DNA of 64,000 bases from Silene latifolia. Taxonomy: Eukaryota > Streptophyta > Magnoliopsida > Caryophyllales > Caryophyllaceae. The stretch covers positions 165,650,825-165,714,824 of the forward strand of contig NC_133536.1 of NCBI RefSeq assembly GCF_048544455.1. The letters run 5' to 3'. A model generated the notes under the pieces. The model had not been told where the DNA came from. It searched no databases and was given only the letters and a program-made list of their open reading frames with translations. Numbering within the stretch: position 1 is the stretch's first letter; each line of letters opens with the position of its first letter. Position numbers and translations under genes: made by a program. Below are positions 34,649-46,600 of the stretch, piece by piece.

Positions 34649-36005
34649 TGTAATACTACGGTTTTATGTGTCTAAGGGTACTCTATCGAGTGGGGCTTAC
34701 TCTGTCGAGTAAGTAGTTTTTGACGCAAAACAGTAGACTGCATGTAGGGTACTCGATCGAGTAAGTCACTTACTCGATCGAGTAAGTGTGTTTTACGGGC
34801 TGAGTTTGACGGGTTTTATTAATGATGTGAGATTAATATAAAAGGGTTTATTGTTATTTCTTAAACACTTTTCAACATCTTAAACTTTTCAAGTGACGAT
34901 TACCAGTTACGTATCTTGCTTCTCTCGCATCATTGGCAAATCCCTAAGTTGCGTTCGTCGGATCATCTTGTTCTTTACATCGTTACGATTGTCGTGTCGA
35001 GGGTAATTTCCTTGTATAATTTATGTTGGGTTTCGTTGAGTTTCTTTAAAACCCTAATTGGGTATTGTTGGGGGGTTTTGGGTGATTTATATGAATGTGG
35101 TAATAATTGCATGTATGTATGTTAAGGAGGAGGTTTTGTTGAGGTAACATTCTGATTTAGCTGCTTGATCGTCTGTTGGTGTTTGCTTTCCAGATAGGGT
35201 TTATCTACTCAGTATTGGCTACATAATGTGTTGGTGATTGTTGTTGTGATTGTTAAATAATTATAATGTTGGATTGGTTTTGGTGATTGTTGATAGTATG
35301 TTGTTGATTGGTTGTGTATCTGTCTGTGATCTTCGAGGTGCGTCCCTGGCTGAGTGGAGTCACTTGCGGGAGTGGCTTCACGCCCTTAATTCGCCCCTTG
35401 TGATTCCCGTCACAAAGGGGATGTGCACATTAATGAACTTGGGTTTATCGCTCGATGGAGATGAGCGGGGATTAGGTGGGAACGGCTGCGGTCCCCCACT
35501 GGCGGCGAGGGGTACTTGTTGCGATGGGTACTCTGGCAGGGCTACACACTTTAGTGTGTAGTCAGTTGTGTGGAGATTGGAGATGGAGACTGGAGATTTG
35601 TTTGAGCTGTTTGTGATATTGTTTCTTTATGGTATTTGTTTTAAGTAATCAGTACTGACCCCGTTAATTGTTTTAAAAACTGTGGTGATCTATTCGGGGA
35701 TGGTGAGCAATTGTTGAGCATGTATGATGGCTTATGCCAGGGATAGCTTGGATGGAGTCACCACCGGTCTTAGAGTCTTCCGCTGTGTTTTATTTAGTTG
35801 TTGTTTGAGTACTTTGGTTTTCGGAGAACAGTTGTATTTCCTTTTGACAGTTTTTGGAAACTTGTTGTATCACCTAAACTTATTTATCATTTAAATACGT
35901 TTCGTTATTGTCTATTTGAGTATCATTGCCTCGGGTAACCGAGATGGTGACGTTTTCATACCTTTAGTGGTCCTTGTAAGGCACTTGGAGTATGGGGGTG
36001 TCACA
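34649..36005 (+). repeat. 3' LTR of element C
   Basis: It is 1357 bp, starts TGTAATACTACGG and ends GTGTCACA. Palindromes ACTCGATCGAGT lie at 34751 and 34772 (21 bp apart), with imperfect copies at 34680 and 34699. A TATA box TATAAAAG lies at 34837-34844, 54 bp after the last palindrome. It shares blocks with the D LTR, such as GAGTGGAGTCACTTGCGGGAG and the CACTTGGAGTATGGGGGTGT end, but is clearly a different subfamily. The following TGCGC would be the target duplication, unverifiable without the 5' LTR. Confidence 0.88.
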
Positions 36006-36490
36006 TGCGCATTCATGCATTTTCCCGTTTTATCAATTTTTGCATTCAACCAATCAAGATCGATCAGTAGAGGCCGCTACCGCGGGCGATATTGGGCGTC
36101 CTATTAAAGGGCTTCCCAATACGTACCTTCACCTCTTACTCGAAAACTTTGAATAGTGGACGACCTGATCCAGGGTAAACGAGAGTCATTCTAGAGATAG
36201 GATGCTAAAGAGGGACGATTCCTTATCTTTAGTAACTATGTCAAACACCTCTTTTGCCTTGATTGACCTAGGGATAAAGTGGATTCGAACGGTTTCCAAG
36301 CATCCCACAATTGCTTGGTGGCGACTCTGAACATCTCTAACATCGTTTCGAGACCCTTGCCGAGACGAACCCGGCCGATCTAAAACGATACGGTTGAAAG
36401 CATTATTTAATACGCCGTCGAGCGTGACTTTCCGACTGTTGCACGTCCACAGAATGGCCTGACGCGTAGGTGGGCCCACGTCCACAGGCG
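36006..36490 (+). other. Possible LTR remnant with tRNA-Arg-type primer site
   Basis: GGTGGCGACTCTG at about 36330 resembles the tRNA-Arg primer site used by Ogre/Retand-type Tat elements, and the preceding CATCCCACAATTG could be an LTR end. No coding remnant follows. The assignment depends on this motif alone. Confidence 0.3.
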
Positions 36491-36499
36491 GAAAAGAAA

Positions 36500-38735
36500 T
36501 ATCTTATTCTTTTAGTATAAGGGGATTATTACCTTTTTAAAGGTATATAATTAGTTATTGTATGGAATTAATCTACACAGCCAGTTGTAGATATATAAAT
36601 GGTATATAATTATTTATCGTATGGAATTAATCAGCTTGGCCCAACTGTAGATAAGATATAATGAAGCCAATTATTGAATAAAATCATTTTGGACGGGAAA
36701 ATTTTAGAGATATCTTATTCTTTTAGTATAAGGGGGATTATTACATTTTAAAATGGAATAGAATTAGTAGACTAGTTCTGGTAAATGCTAATTTAGCCGC
36801 GAAGGGAACTTTTCAAATGCAAAACTTCCTTTTTCCTTCATCAATCCATAATAGATTAGATAAAACTAATCGAGACTTTCTCTGGAATAAGAATCCTTCG
36901 CAGCGTTCTCCTAATTTGATTGATTGGCATAAAGTTTTTTTACCGAAATCGGTTGGTGGACTGGGGATAAAATCTTCTGAAGCAGCTAATAAAGCTCTTC
37001 AAATGAAACTTTTATGGAAAATTCTTATAGATAAGAAAAGCATATGGGTCAAAGTGATTACTAAAAAATACCTGAGAAAATGTTCACTCTTTGATCATAA
37101 GCTTAATTCAGTCTCTTCGTGGCAATGACGTAAACTTATGAGTCTTCGGGCTCTATTTAGAAAAGGGTTGAGAAGACATGTAGGAAATGGTAGCAATATT
37201 AAATTTTGGACTAATAATTGGGTCTTTTCAGACCCAATTACCAGCAATATTGGTGATGATAGTACCCGTGATCTTAATCTTTTGGTTAAAGATTTCATTA
37301 ATTACCTTTGATAAACAATGGGATGTTTGTAAGTTATCCAATTTAGTGAATAACGATGTTGTTAATAGGATTACTAACATTCCACTACCACATAATGATA
37401 TTCCGGATACCCTTCTTTGGAGGATTGTCCGTAGATGAAAATTTTTCTACCAAAATAGCAACATGGTTAGCACAAGGTTTGTTCGATCAAAGTTTTGAAA
37501 AATGTGAATTTCACTGGATTTGGAAATTGAATATTCCTCCAAAGTTAAAAATTTTTCTTTGGAAAATCTGTGTTGATAGCCTCCCAACGAAGAGCAGACT
37601 TCTTAAAAGTCATATTAATGTCCCACCTATTTGTGTTTTGTGCAACCATCATATTGAAAACAAAGATAATTTCTTTTATGAATGCCCCTTGATTGGTTCG
37701 GTTATCCAAGACATGAATATTATTAGCTTTAACAATTTTTTGTCAAATTATGACAATATTACAAGTCAATGCTTTCTTATGAAACTCAATTATCTCAAAG
37801 ACTTAATTCCAAAAGATGATTTCATTAAAATTATATTTATTTGGTGAAATGCATGGTTTTATAGAAATGACATTATCTTTAACAATGTTCATATCAATAG
37901 CAGCAAAATTATTATTTTATGTAATAATAGCATTAAGATCTGGAATGAGACTAGATATAAGGACCTCAACAATCCCGAAAAATACAAGTCAACTAAAATC
38001 AGTTTTAGTAAGAAAGAAATCTGGTGGGAGAAACCTAGAAACAGTTTCCTAAAACTAAATTTTGACGATTCGAGAATAAAAGACAATAAAGCTGCTTTAG
38101 GATATTTTATAAGAGATCATAATGGTAAGGTCGTTTTGTTAGGAGCAAAAAAGTACGGATCTAATAGTATTCTTGTTGCGGAAGCTCTCACTTTAAAAGA
38201 AGGTATTTTAGCCGCTAAACAGGAATCTCAAAGTTAATTGTGGAGGGTGATAATTTATGTGTTATTAACTCACTTCGTAGTACTTGTCAAATTCCTTGGG
38301 AAATGTCTAGTATTATCAAGGATGTGAAATTAGACCTTCATTTCTTCAATGAAGTGATAATTAAACATTGTTTTCGTGAAACCAATAAGATTGTTGACTT
38401 CATGGCTTCTATTGGACATTCATTTCCAACTATTTCGAGGTGGTTTGAAAGCCGGTGGCTTCAACTTACCTCTCTTATTCGAAAGGATGAGATAGGTTAG
38501 TCCTACCCTTATAAAATTAGAAGATCAACCTAGTTTTCTTACCTTATAAAAAAAATGGAATAGAATTAGTTATTGTATGAAATTAATCTGTATGGCCAGT
38601 TGTAGATATATAAATGGTTAGAATTATTTATCGTATCGAATAATTAATCAGCTTGACCAGCTATAGATAGGATATAATGAAATTCAATTGTAAAATAATT
38701 TATTTTAGGCAGGGGGAAAATTTTAGAAATATGTT
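36500..38735 (+). repeat. 211-bp tandem duplication, second copy interrupted by a LINE
   Basis: Copy 1 (about 36500-36710) and copy 2 (36711-36768 plus 38571-38735) share ATCTTATTCTTTTAGTATAA, GTTATTGTATG, CCAGTTGTAGATATATAAATG, and GGATATAATGAA-type blocks in the same order. Copy 2 is split by the LINE at 36769-38551. The duplication therefore predates the LINE. Confidence 0.8.
36769..38551 (+). mobile_element. 5'-truncated LINE (L1-type) with 19-bp target duplication
   Basis: The flanks are a perfect 19-bp direct repeat AAAATGGAATAGAATTAGT (36750-36768 and 38552-38570). The 3' end is a short A-run. Inside are the C-terminal part of a LINE reverse transcriptase (INRDFLW-like NRDFLWNK, LPKSVGGLGIKSS), a zf-RVT segment (WKLNIPPKLKIFLWKICVDSLPT region near 37510-37580) and a C-terminal RNase H (about 38040-38480, LNFDDSRIKDN, VEGDN). 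A TGA replaces the Trp codon at about 37126. Only the last 1.8 kb was inserted, typical of aborted target-primed reverse transcription. Confidence 0.9.
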
Positions 38736-39308
38736 ATTCAAGTGGAATTCATCATTTGTTTTGTCCTTTCCATTCACTCGGATCTTTTCCGTTTCATCAA
38801 TTTTGTCCGGATCCGGATCCTCCTTTCCTTTCGAAAAAAGGGAAGGAGAAGGATCTTCTTCGGTGAATCCCTCTTCTTCCTATTTAGTCTCCTTCGTTTC
38901 AGACTTTTTTTTTTCTATTTCTACATCTGTTTCGTCCTCACTTTCTTTCGTTTATGAGGTTTCTTTCAGTTTCTTAGTAAAAATGGGTTACGGCATTCGG
39001 CCTAAATCGGTATCTATAAAGTTTCATTTATTTTTCTTGTTTCTAGCTACTCATTGTATTTTGATTGGAGAAATAAAAGTTTAAATCGTAAGAAGTAATG
39101 AAATGAGTATTTTTCTGAAAGCTTTTTTTTTATTTTTTTTACCTAGAAATTAATGATGTTAATTTACAAATATTTACTAATAACATATATTTTAGCGGCT
39201 ACTTTTTATCCTAAAAAGTCAATGAATTTTTAACAAGTAATTACTAATAACATATTTTTTAGCAGAAAATCAATGAATTTTTATCATAAACTTCTTTAAA
39301 AAAACAGA
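38736..39308 (+). other. Intergenic, no recognised feature
   Basis: There is a 136-codon open frame (38677-39084), Ser/Phe-rich, with no recognisable domain and a low-complexity T-rich composition. I see no evidence that it is a gene. The rest is AT-rich. Confidence 0.5.
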
Positions 39309-39603
39309 GGACTTGTTTGGTTGACATAAGGGAATTAAAGTTCCCGGGAACTTCAAGTTCCCATGAATTTCCAATTCATGTGAATTCCCAAAAAGTGTTT
39401 GGTTTGCATATGGGAAGTTAATTCATGTCGGAAGTTCCAATGACCAAGGGGGGGCTTGGTGAGTGACTTCCCACATAATGGAGGAAGTAGATTCATGTGG
39501 GAAGTTCTACTTCCCATGATTTTGACAACCAAACAACATCATGGCTTTACACTTCCTAAGAAGTTTAAGATCCCATGATTTTAATGGGCAACCAAACAAG
39601 CCC
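39309..39603. mobile_element. MITE-like element, 295 bp
   Basis: The ends are inverted: GGACTTGTTTGGTTG at 39309 and CAACCAAACAAGCCC ending at 39603 (one mismatch in 15). The interior is full of short inverted words (GGGAAGTT, AACTTCCC, CATGTGGGAAG). TTGTTTGGTTG ends are common in plant hAT- or Harbinger-type MITEs. AGA on both sides may be a 3-bp target duplication. Superfamily is uncertain. Confidence 0.75.
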
Positions 39604-39920
39604 AGAATTTTTTTTATCATAGAAAGATTGGGGATAAATTTGTGCATAATGTGAAATATTGAATGTTATAAATATTTAATTACAAAAGATTATGTCAATT
39701 TATAACCTATCATGTTAATACCTATAGGATATAGTATATGCTAAAAATACCAAGCACTATTTTAGGAAATATGTTTTAGGCGGGAAAAGTTGGAGTTTCG
39801 TCTATTCATTTAGTAAATAGGGATGTACAAATATGATTATTTTTAATTTTTAAGTATGAGTGAGAAATGTCAATAAATAAGGATTTTAAATTACCAAGTA
39901 TTCCGTAAGTTAGAAAATGG

Positions 39921-40277
39921 CAGCAATATGGAATTTCAAGAATTGCTTTGTTTTCAGAGGACACTAAGGAGTTACATGGGACAACAATTCGATCGTCTTC
40001 CCTTGTTCATGCACAATCGACAGCATTACTTCTAGCTTTGCAATGGGCTTTAACACACAACTTTGCAGAAGCCATCTTTCTCACTCCCTCTCAAGAACTT
40101 GTCCGAGCTCTTAGTGTTAACGCCAAAATTCCGGTTCACATTTGCAATACCATAGATAAAATTAAGAAATATAGTTATAGGTTTACTAAGTGCCGTTTTC
40201 AATTTTGCAATAGTAGCGAAGTTAGGATTGCTCTTGAGTTGCTACTACTTATGCAATGTGTAGTTCTAATAACATGA
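39921..40277 (+). pseudogene. Fragment of a plant RNase H-like (RVT_3) domain
   Basis: The open frame reads through GISRIALFSEDTKELHGTT, then AQSTALLLALQWALTH, a spacing and residue pattern typical of the RNase H domain found in plant LINEs and related proteins (AEALALLLALKWA-type). It stops at 40277. No upstream partner domain is seen. It is probably a LINE relic, though a short expressed gene cannot be excluded. Confidence 0.55.
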
Positions 40278-40687
40278 TACTCTTGTAGTTTTCTTATACA
40301 TTTATATATAAATCGCTTTATTGTTGTCAAAAAAAAAAAAATTGGTAATAATTTTTAATTTAAAAATGATTAAACTTGAAAAATTAGGAATGGATAATAT
40401 AAGAGCACTGAGCAAGGGAACATTAAACTGAAGTTAATTTCTGTTTTGCAACTTTTGCGATCAGATCTCTCTGTCTTTCATCTCTCTTTACATTTATTCC
40501 TCAGAATTCCTCAACATTTTGCATCCACAAATTCCAAATCCCCAAATTGTCCTTCCTGCTTCCTCTTATTTTCACTCGATCCCTCTTATCTAGGGTTTCC
40601 CCTCTATTCAATTTCCCCCTTTTTGATTAAATTTACAATCTAGGGTTTTGACGGTCCAATTAAACCAAATTTGTGGGGGGGGTTTGT
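40278..40687 (+). promoter_or_regulatory. Promoter and 5' UTR of the F-box/LRR gene
   Basis: The region runs from the RNase H fragment to the start codon. A weak TATA-like AATATAAG lies near 40396. From about 40440 the sequence turns C/T-rich (TCTCTCTGTCTTTCATCTC), as is usual in plant 5' UTRs. The transcription start is not determined. Confidence 0.45.
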
Positions 40688-43600
40688 ATGAGGATTTGGT
40701 GTTGTCTTCCATGCTTCGGCGAATTCGACAGCGGAACTGACAACAACAACAACAACAACAACAACAACATGGAAGGTGATAAAGATGCCGAAAATGTCGA
40801 TAATTGTGACAATAATCGTCAAGATCAGGAATTTGGGGATGAAATTGGAGGGCGTAATGATGACGAAGAGGATAAATTAGGGTTTTCATTGGGATTAAAT
40901 GGTAGTAGTTTAAGCAATAATAATAATGGAAGTTCGAAGCGAGATCTTAAGGGTGTGGTGGTGGGGAGAGAGACGAGTGTTGATGAGATGTTGGAGCTGT
41001 CCATGGGTGGGAGTAGCAGCCGCATTTTGCCCAGTTGCGACGCCGAAATCGGTCGCAATGTGGGGCCCGTGTTAGGTAGCAATTTAGTTGAGTCTTTTGT
41101 TGGGGAAGCAGCGTCCTTTGAGGAGGATGTTCTTCATTCGGATTCCCAACCTAAGCGTGCCAAACTCGAATCGAGTTTGCAGTATGATCTCTTTCCTATT
41201 TTTTCTTTTGTTTTTGTTTTTGTTTTTGTTTTTAGTGAGCTTGCTGTACACTTTCAAGGGTCGGAAAAATTACTTTTAAGCCTGAAATTTGGAAAACAAA
41301 ATCTTTTTCTTTAATTTGAAATTAAGCTTAAATCGTTCATAAATTGATACACAGAGGGAGTTGAAACTGTACAAGGTTCAATTGATAATCTCTTTGAAAA
41401 TTTACAGTGTCTTATGTGGTTGCTGTTAGAGCATTTCTCTTTTGAATTTGATCTCCGATACGACTGTTCAATCAGGGGATCGATAGACCGTAAAAGATTA
41501 AAACCTGTGGGGAATGGGGTGGAGAAATTTACCTAGGATTCTAGCTAAAAAAACAAAATAAAATAGATGATGAAGGAGAAGGATAAATGGAGTGATGGTC
41601 TCAGTGTCTTCATTCAATAAATTCTGGGTAATGCAGTAGTTCGAGGGAGCCTGACTTATATAGGAAATGAAGAGAAAACAAGAATAAAGAAAATTACGAA
41701 AGTACCCTTCCACTTATATTCGATGTGATTCAATCTCATTGCCAAGTTTCTGTTGTGAGTAAATGGTCGACTGTTTGTGAGGTGGCGAACTTTATGAGAT
41801 ATAGTGATGGCAGTTAATAGTTATTCGAACTTATCAGATTGTTTTCCACGGGCTTGAAAATATTTAGATGATGTCAATGTTTTATGAACACAAAACATGA
41901 AAGACTAAAGAATGCAAAAGTTGATATTCCTTCATATTTTTGTAATATAGTGCATTTCTTCTAGTGACAGGAAATTTGTATGTTTGATCATGTTGTCACT
42001 ATCTCTTGTGCGTCTAGGTTTCGTTAGAGTCCAATTGTTTGTGCTGGTGTTTTTGAACGATTCATATTTAGGACTTTTTAACGTTGGTTATCTTTTCGCT
42101 AGAGCCGACAAACATTGACACGAATGAAATCAGATACGAATAGGACAGAAAGTGATTAAAACTTTATAGCCTATTTAAGTGATAGGGTCAACAATGAACT
42201 TGACAAGAAATTTATAAGGGTTGGGTTAGGTAGAGGATTGAGGTATCATAACAGGAACAGCCCATTTATTTAATTATGTTTTACTTTGGGTTGGGTTGAT
42301 CGGATAACCAACCTAACCTAGATAATTTGGTTAATCAGAAGAAATTACCCATTTGATTAGTAAAACATTATTAATTTATCATCCGCTGTTTATAATAAAT
42401 GTTCGTTTTGATTTTTTTGGTGCTATTTTGAGCTTTGAAAAGTGTTAAAAGGGCAAACAGATTAGTTGGTTTAATAGGTTTAACATAATAGGACTTGGGT
42501 GAGCTAAAACTAAGTTGGTTTCAAATAAAATGGGTAGATAGGCTGGTTTGGGTACTGGAGCAAATTAATGGGTGGAGTTCGAGTCATTACACATGACCTA
42601 TTTTTACGTAATAGGGTCGGGCATGAGTAGGAGGTTGATGACCTGTTTAACAATAACAAAGCCTAACACACGATGATGTGTTTGCCAAGTCTATTTCTGG
42701 TGTTGCATTGAACCAAAAGGAATTACAATGTCATTGACACCACCACTGAGTGCAGGATAGAGAGTCTTGGTGTTCGTAGTCTCTAACGTAGGTGGAGACT
42801 AGAGATGCCAGCTTAAAGATTTGAGAAGCCTTTTCAAATATTATGGATCTCCAATAGCAGTGATTTTACATTATGCTAGTCATTGATAGGGAGAATGAGT
42901 ATATTTTTGCGTTTGTGGCGGTATTGTTTATTTATCTCCTGAATCTCGACTGGCTGATTGTTCGCAACTTAGCATTAATCTCGAAATCTCCTTGCCATGT
43001 CAACATTGTAATTCCAAAGATTGTCCTGACGGTGGTCGTTGTCTCTGCAGAGAATGTCATTTTTCAACAGCAGGACTACCATCTGCTGATAACAGATTTG
43101 ATGTAATAAGGAGCTACCGTAGCTCCAATAATAATTTGTCCGTTCATCAAAGTAATAAGATTTGGCACCTTTCCTCTTCAGTAGAGGAAGACGTAAATAC
43201 TTGTAGCCCTATCAATGTTCAGGATACTATTCAAGGCGACGTTGATTCTTCAAGCATAGATGGCACGGAGATTCAGATGGATCTTTCAGATGATTTGTTG
43301 CATATGGTAACATCATTCATCTGCGTGACCCCATTTTTGCTAGTAATATTTGGTATATAAAAGAAGAATTATATAATTTAAACTTGGTATCTGAAATAAT
43401 TTTACTCACCTGTTAGCTATTATTGAAGCCCTTGGCCTTAAAGTTATATTATGGCTTCTAGTCTCTAGTCGAAGATCTGGTAGAAAGTTTTTGCCAGCCT
43501 CTTGAGAGGGGCTGGTAACAGTATAACTTATGTATGTTCTTACCATGCTTTCAGATCGGTTAGTAACTATACTTCTCTTTTTTTTTTTCCTTGTCAGGTA

Positions 43601-46600
43601 TTCTCTTTCCTAGGCCATGGAGACCTTTGCCGAGCTGCAATGGTCTGCAAGCAATGGCGAGTTGCAAGTGCTCGTGAAGAATTTTGGCGATCTTTGGATT
43701 TTGAAAATCGAAACATATCTGTAGAACAATGTGAGTTATTTTTCCAGCGGCATAAACATATCTTCCTAGATTGATATAATGTAGAATATACTTCGTATTT
43801 GTTTATGCATGTAATTTGTACTATAGGTTTATTTGTCTTTGTGTTGACTTAATACAGCCTGCTATTAATGTGTGATAAGTAGTCGTAGTACTTTGCCCTG
43901 GCCTCCGTACATGTCTAAATTTTTGTGTGCTTGTAAATGGTTGCTGAAAAGACATTAAAAGACCACTCTTTCCTCACAATGTTGAATTCGATGCGATTTT
44001 ATGGTAGAAGATGCACAAAACATGATCTTAGTTATACACAAATTCAAGCGAATCGATTTCCGAATTCAAGCGAGTCGATTCGCGAATTCAAGCAAATCAA
44101 TACACAAATGAATTGCGAACTAATACATACAGATTGATTCACGGTTCACAGCCTGTTGAGCCTCCTTGGTAACTCTGCCGTGTATATCTATTTGACTCTG
44201 TGCTTGCGAATGAAAAGTTTCAAAGGGGATTTTGGATGGCCTTCAAATTTTGTGGATTGCATGCTTAATGTTTATCCTTTCTCCTCTTTTGTTTAGATTG
44301 AAGGGATTAATTTTGTACTGTCCTGTGAGAACATGTAAGATGTGTATTTTTAGCCTTTTAGGTTTTGTGAAAAAGATTGGTGTCGGAGCTGATGGATAGT
44401 AGTGTTAGCAATCCTTTGTCGAATAACTGTCAGCTCATCCGTTCTTCGTTTGGTCATTGGGGTACAACTTTGAGAGTTTGAGGATGTAAAGGTCTGTTGC
44501 TAAGGTCAATTTGAACTATTACAACTCATTCGTTGAATTAAAAATGAGAAATCACTCCATAACTTTCCTCCATGAAAGCTAACAGGTGGGTCATGTTTGA
44601 AGAACATCTATTTAGGGTGATTTTTGTGCGGCGGGTCCAATGGTTGTTGATAAAGGTTTTCATGGATTGTTTCATAGATAAGATTCGACGTGAAGCATGT
44701 TAGATGATCGCTTGGTCTTCTAGACATTACAAGATACTCGTTGTTCAATACATTGTGAAGATGTCGTACCTTGACAATAACATAGAAACATGGGTTCCTT
44801 GGTTTGATTGTTATTTTGCCTATGTTGTCATGAATGTAAAGGGTGCATGAAGAGGGTTGTGCTTCTTGCTGCTCATCCTCTCGGTTGGATGATTTAGCCA
44901 AGTATGCTAACAATAAGCTTGTCGGCTTTAGACATTGTTGTGACTCTTGTGAGGTAGACCTGAGGGATCTGACCAAAGTAAGAAATACTGTTGTGGGCTG
45001 CTAGTTATTTTTGATGTCAAATGATAACATTATGACGATGGGGTCTAAGGAGAAAATTCTTTTCTGCAACTTGGCATGACATGACACTTGGACTATTTTT
45101 TTTCGGCAAATCATTTTTTTCACTGAAGTAGAATTGTAAAATCTGGTGTCCATATTCAGTAGCCTGATTCAGGTGATACTGTTATTGTTACCTTCCTCTT
45201 ATGGCGTAGCTTTCTAAAGAACTCCTTTTCATGTAACTCCATGGGGAGAATCGACAATCATTTTTGGCTAAGATTACCAATAGCGATGCGGTCCGATTGC
45301 ACCCAGACGGATATAGATTCGACTTGGGATAAAGTGGAAAATATCATAAGGGAAGTGACAAAAGACGTTTCTAGGAGAGTCTAAAGGGAATATGACATGG
45401 ACTAAGGACACATCTTGGTGGAATGATGATGTGAGGCAAGCGATAAAGAAAAAACGTGATTGCTATAAAGGTTTAGGGAAGTGCATGAGCACGAAGAACT
45501 ATTAGAAGTGCAAAGAGGCTATAAGAGCAACTAAGAAGGGAGTGCGTGATGCAATGTCAAAAATCATTCAACAATATACGCAAGATTTGATACGAAAGAA
45601 AGGGAAAGAGATATATATAAACTTGCGCGTATAAGGAAAGAAAGACGAGAGAAATCGGGAGAGTTAAATGTGTGAAGGATAGTGATAAAAAAGTTCTGGA
45701 TGAAGGTCATACTTTGATACTTTAATCAATGGCCAATAAGGACAAGAGATTGGCAATGTATACATCCCTTAGACTATGGTTAATGGTTAATCGAGAATTT
45801 ATTCATATGATTCAAAAGAGTGAAGGTTTCCTTTTCTTCAACCAATTAGGCCGTGAATTTATTATGAGTTGGTTGGACAAAGATGGATTGAAAGTGAGAT
45901 AGATTCATTTGGTTGAAGTAGTATAGGACCTTCGATTGACCATGGGGCGTATAGCGTATTCTACCCTTTAAAGTAAAATTCTATTGTAGTGTAACGTAAA
46001 AGCTCCTCATCCATGTCTTTTTTTTTTGGTTCGGAAGTTCGAGAATGTTGTCTGTGGATGGTATGCCTATTGAAGTTTGGAGGTGTCTGAGGGAACGAGG
46101 AGTTAAATGGGTAACCATGCTATTTGACAAGATTTGGAGAAACAATAAGATGCCGTCAGCGTGGAGGAAAAGTACCTTTATTCCTTTGTATAAGATCAAA
46201 GGTGATGTTCAAGATTGCTCAGATTGCTCCCCAATTGTAGAGGAATTATGCTAATGGGTCATAGGATGAAATTATGGGAACGAGTGATTGAGCAAAGGTT
46301 AAGGAAATGTGTAGACATATCGGATAACCAATTTGGATTTATGCCGCGGAGATCAACTATGGAAGCAATTCATCTTATTATGAGACAAATGATGGAGCTT
46401 TATCGAGGTAGGAAAAATCGAAAAAAGACTTTGCATATAGTTTTTATTGATTTAGAGAAGACATAATTGGGTACCGAGAGAAGTAATTTGGTGGACTTTA
46501 GCGAAGAAAGGATTATCACAAAACTACAGTGATTTAATAAAAGACATGTATGAAGGAGCTTCAACTAGTGTAAAACCAATGTTCGGAGGGCAATAGAGTT

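Larger units (their letters stand above)
21231..36005 (+). mobile_element. Element C: Tekay-like chromovirus, 5' LTR outside window, interrupted by A and D
   Basis: Visible parts are the 5' leader (21231-21542), gag, protease (to 23339), then after the D insertion (23345-31619) reverse transcriptase, RNase H, integrase, a chromodomain-like end (to about 34410), a polypurine tract and the 3' LTR (34649-36005). The gene order and the C-terminal chromodomain-like segment define a chromovirus. Its 5' LTR must lie left of element A, beyond the window. Coding regions carry several stops and one or more frameshifts. C is the oldest element in the nest. Confidence 0.88.

Noticed and set aside
38677-39084. 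A 136-codon plus-strand open frame.
   Set aside because: Low-complexity Ser/Phe composition, no domain, no promoter context, and it begins inside a repeat.
39921-40277. RNase H fragment as an upstream exon of the F-box gene.
   Set aside because: It ends in a stop, lies before the C/T-rich leader, and F-box/LRR proteins of this family have no RNase H domain.
40673-40688. An upstream non-ATG start for the F-box protein at 40673.
   Set aside because: The ATG at 40688 gives MRIWCC, which matches the start of the Arabidopsis protein (MKIWCC); the upstream codon is GTG.
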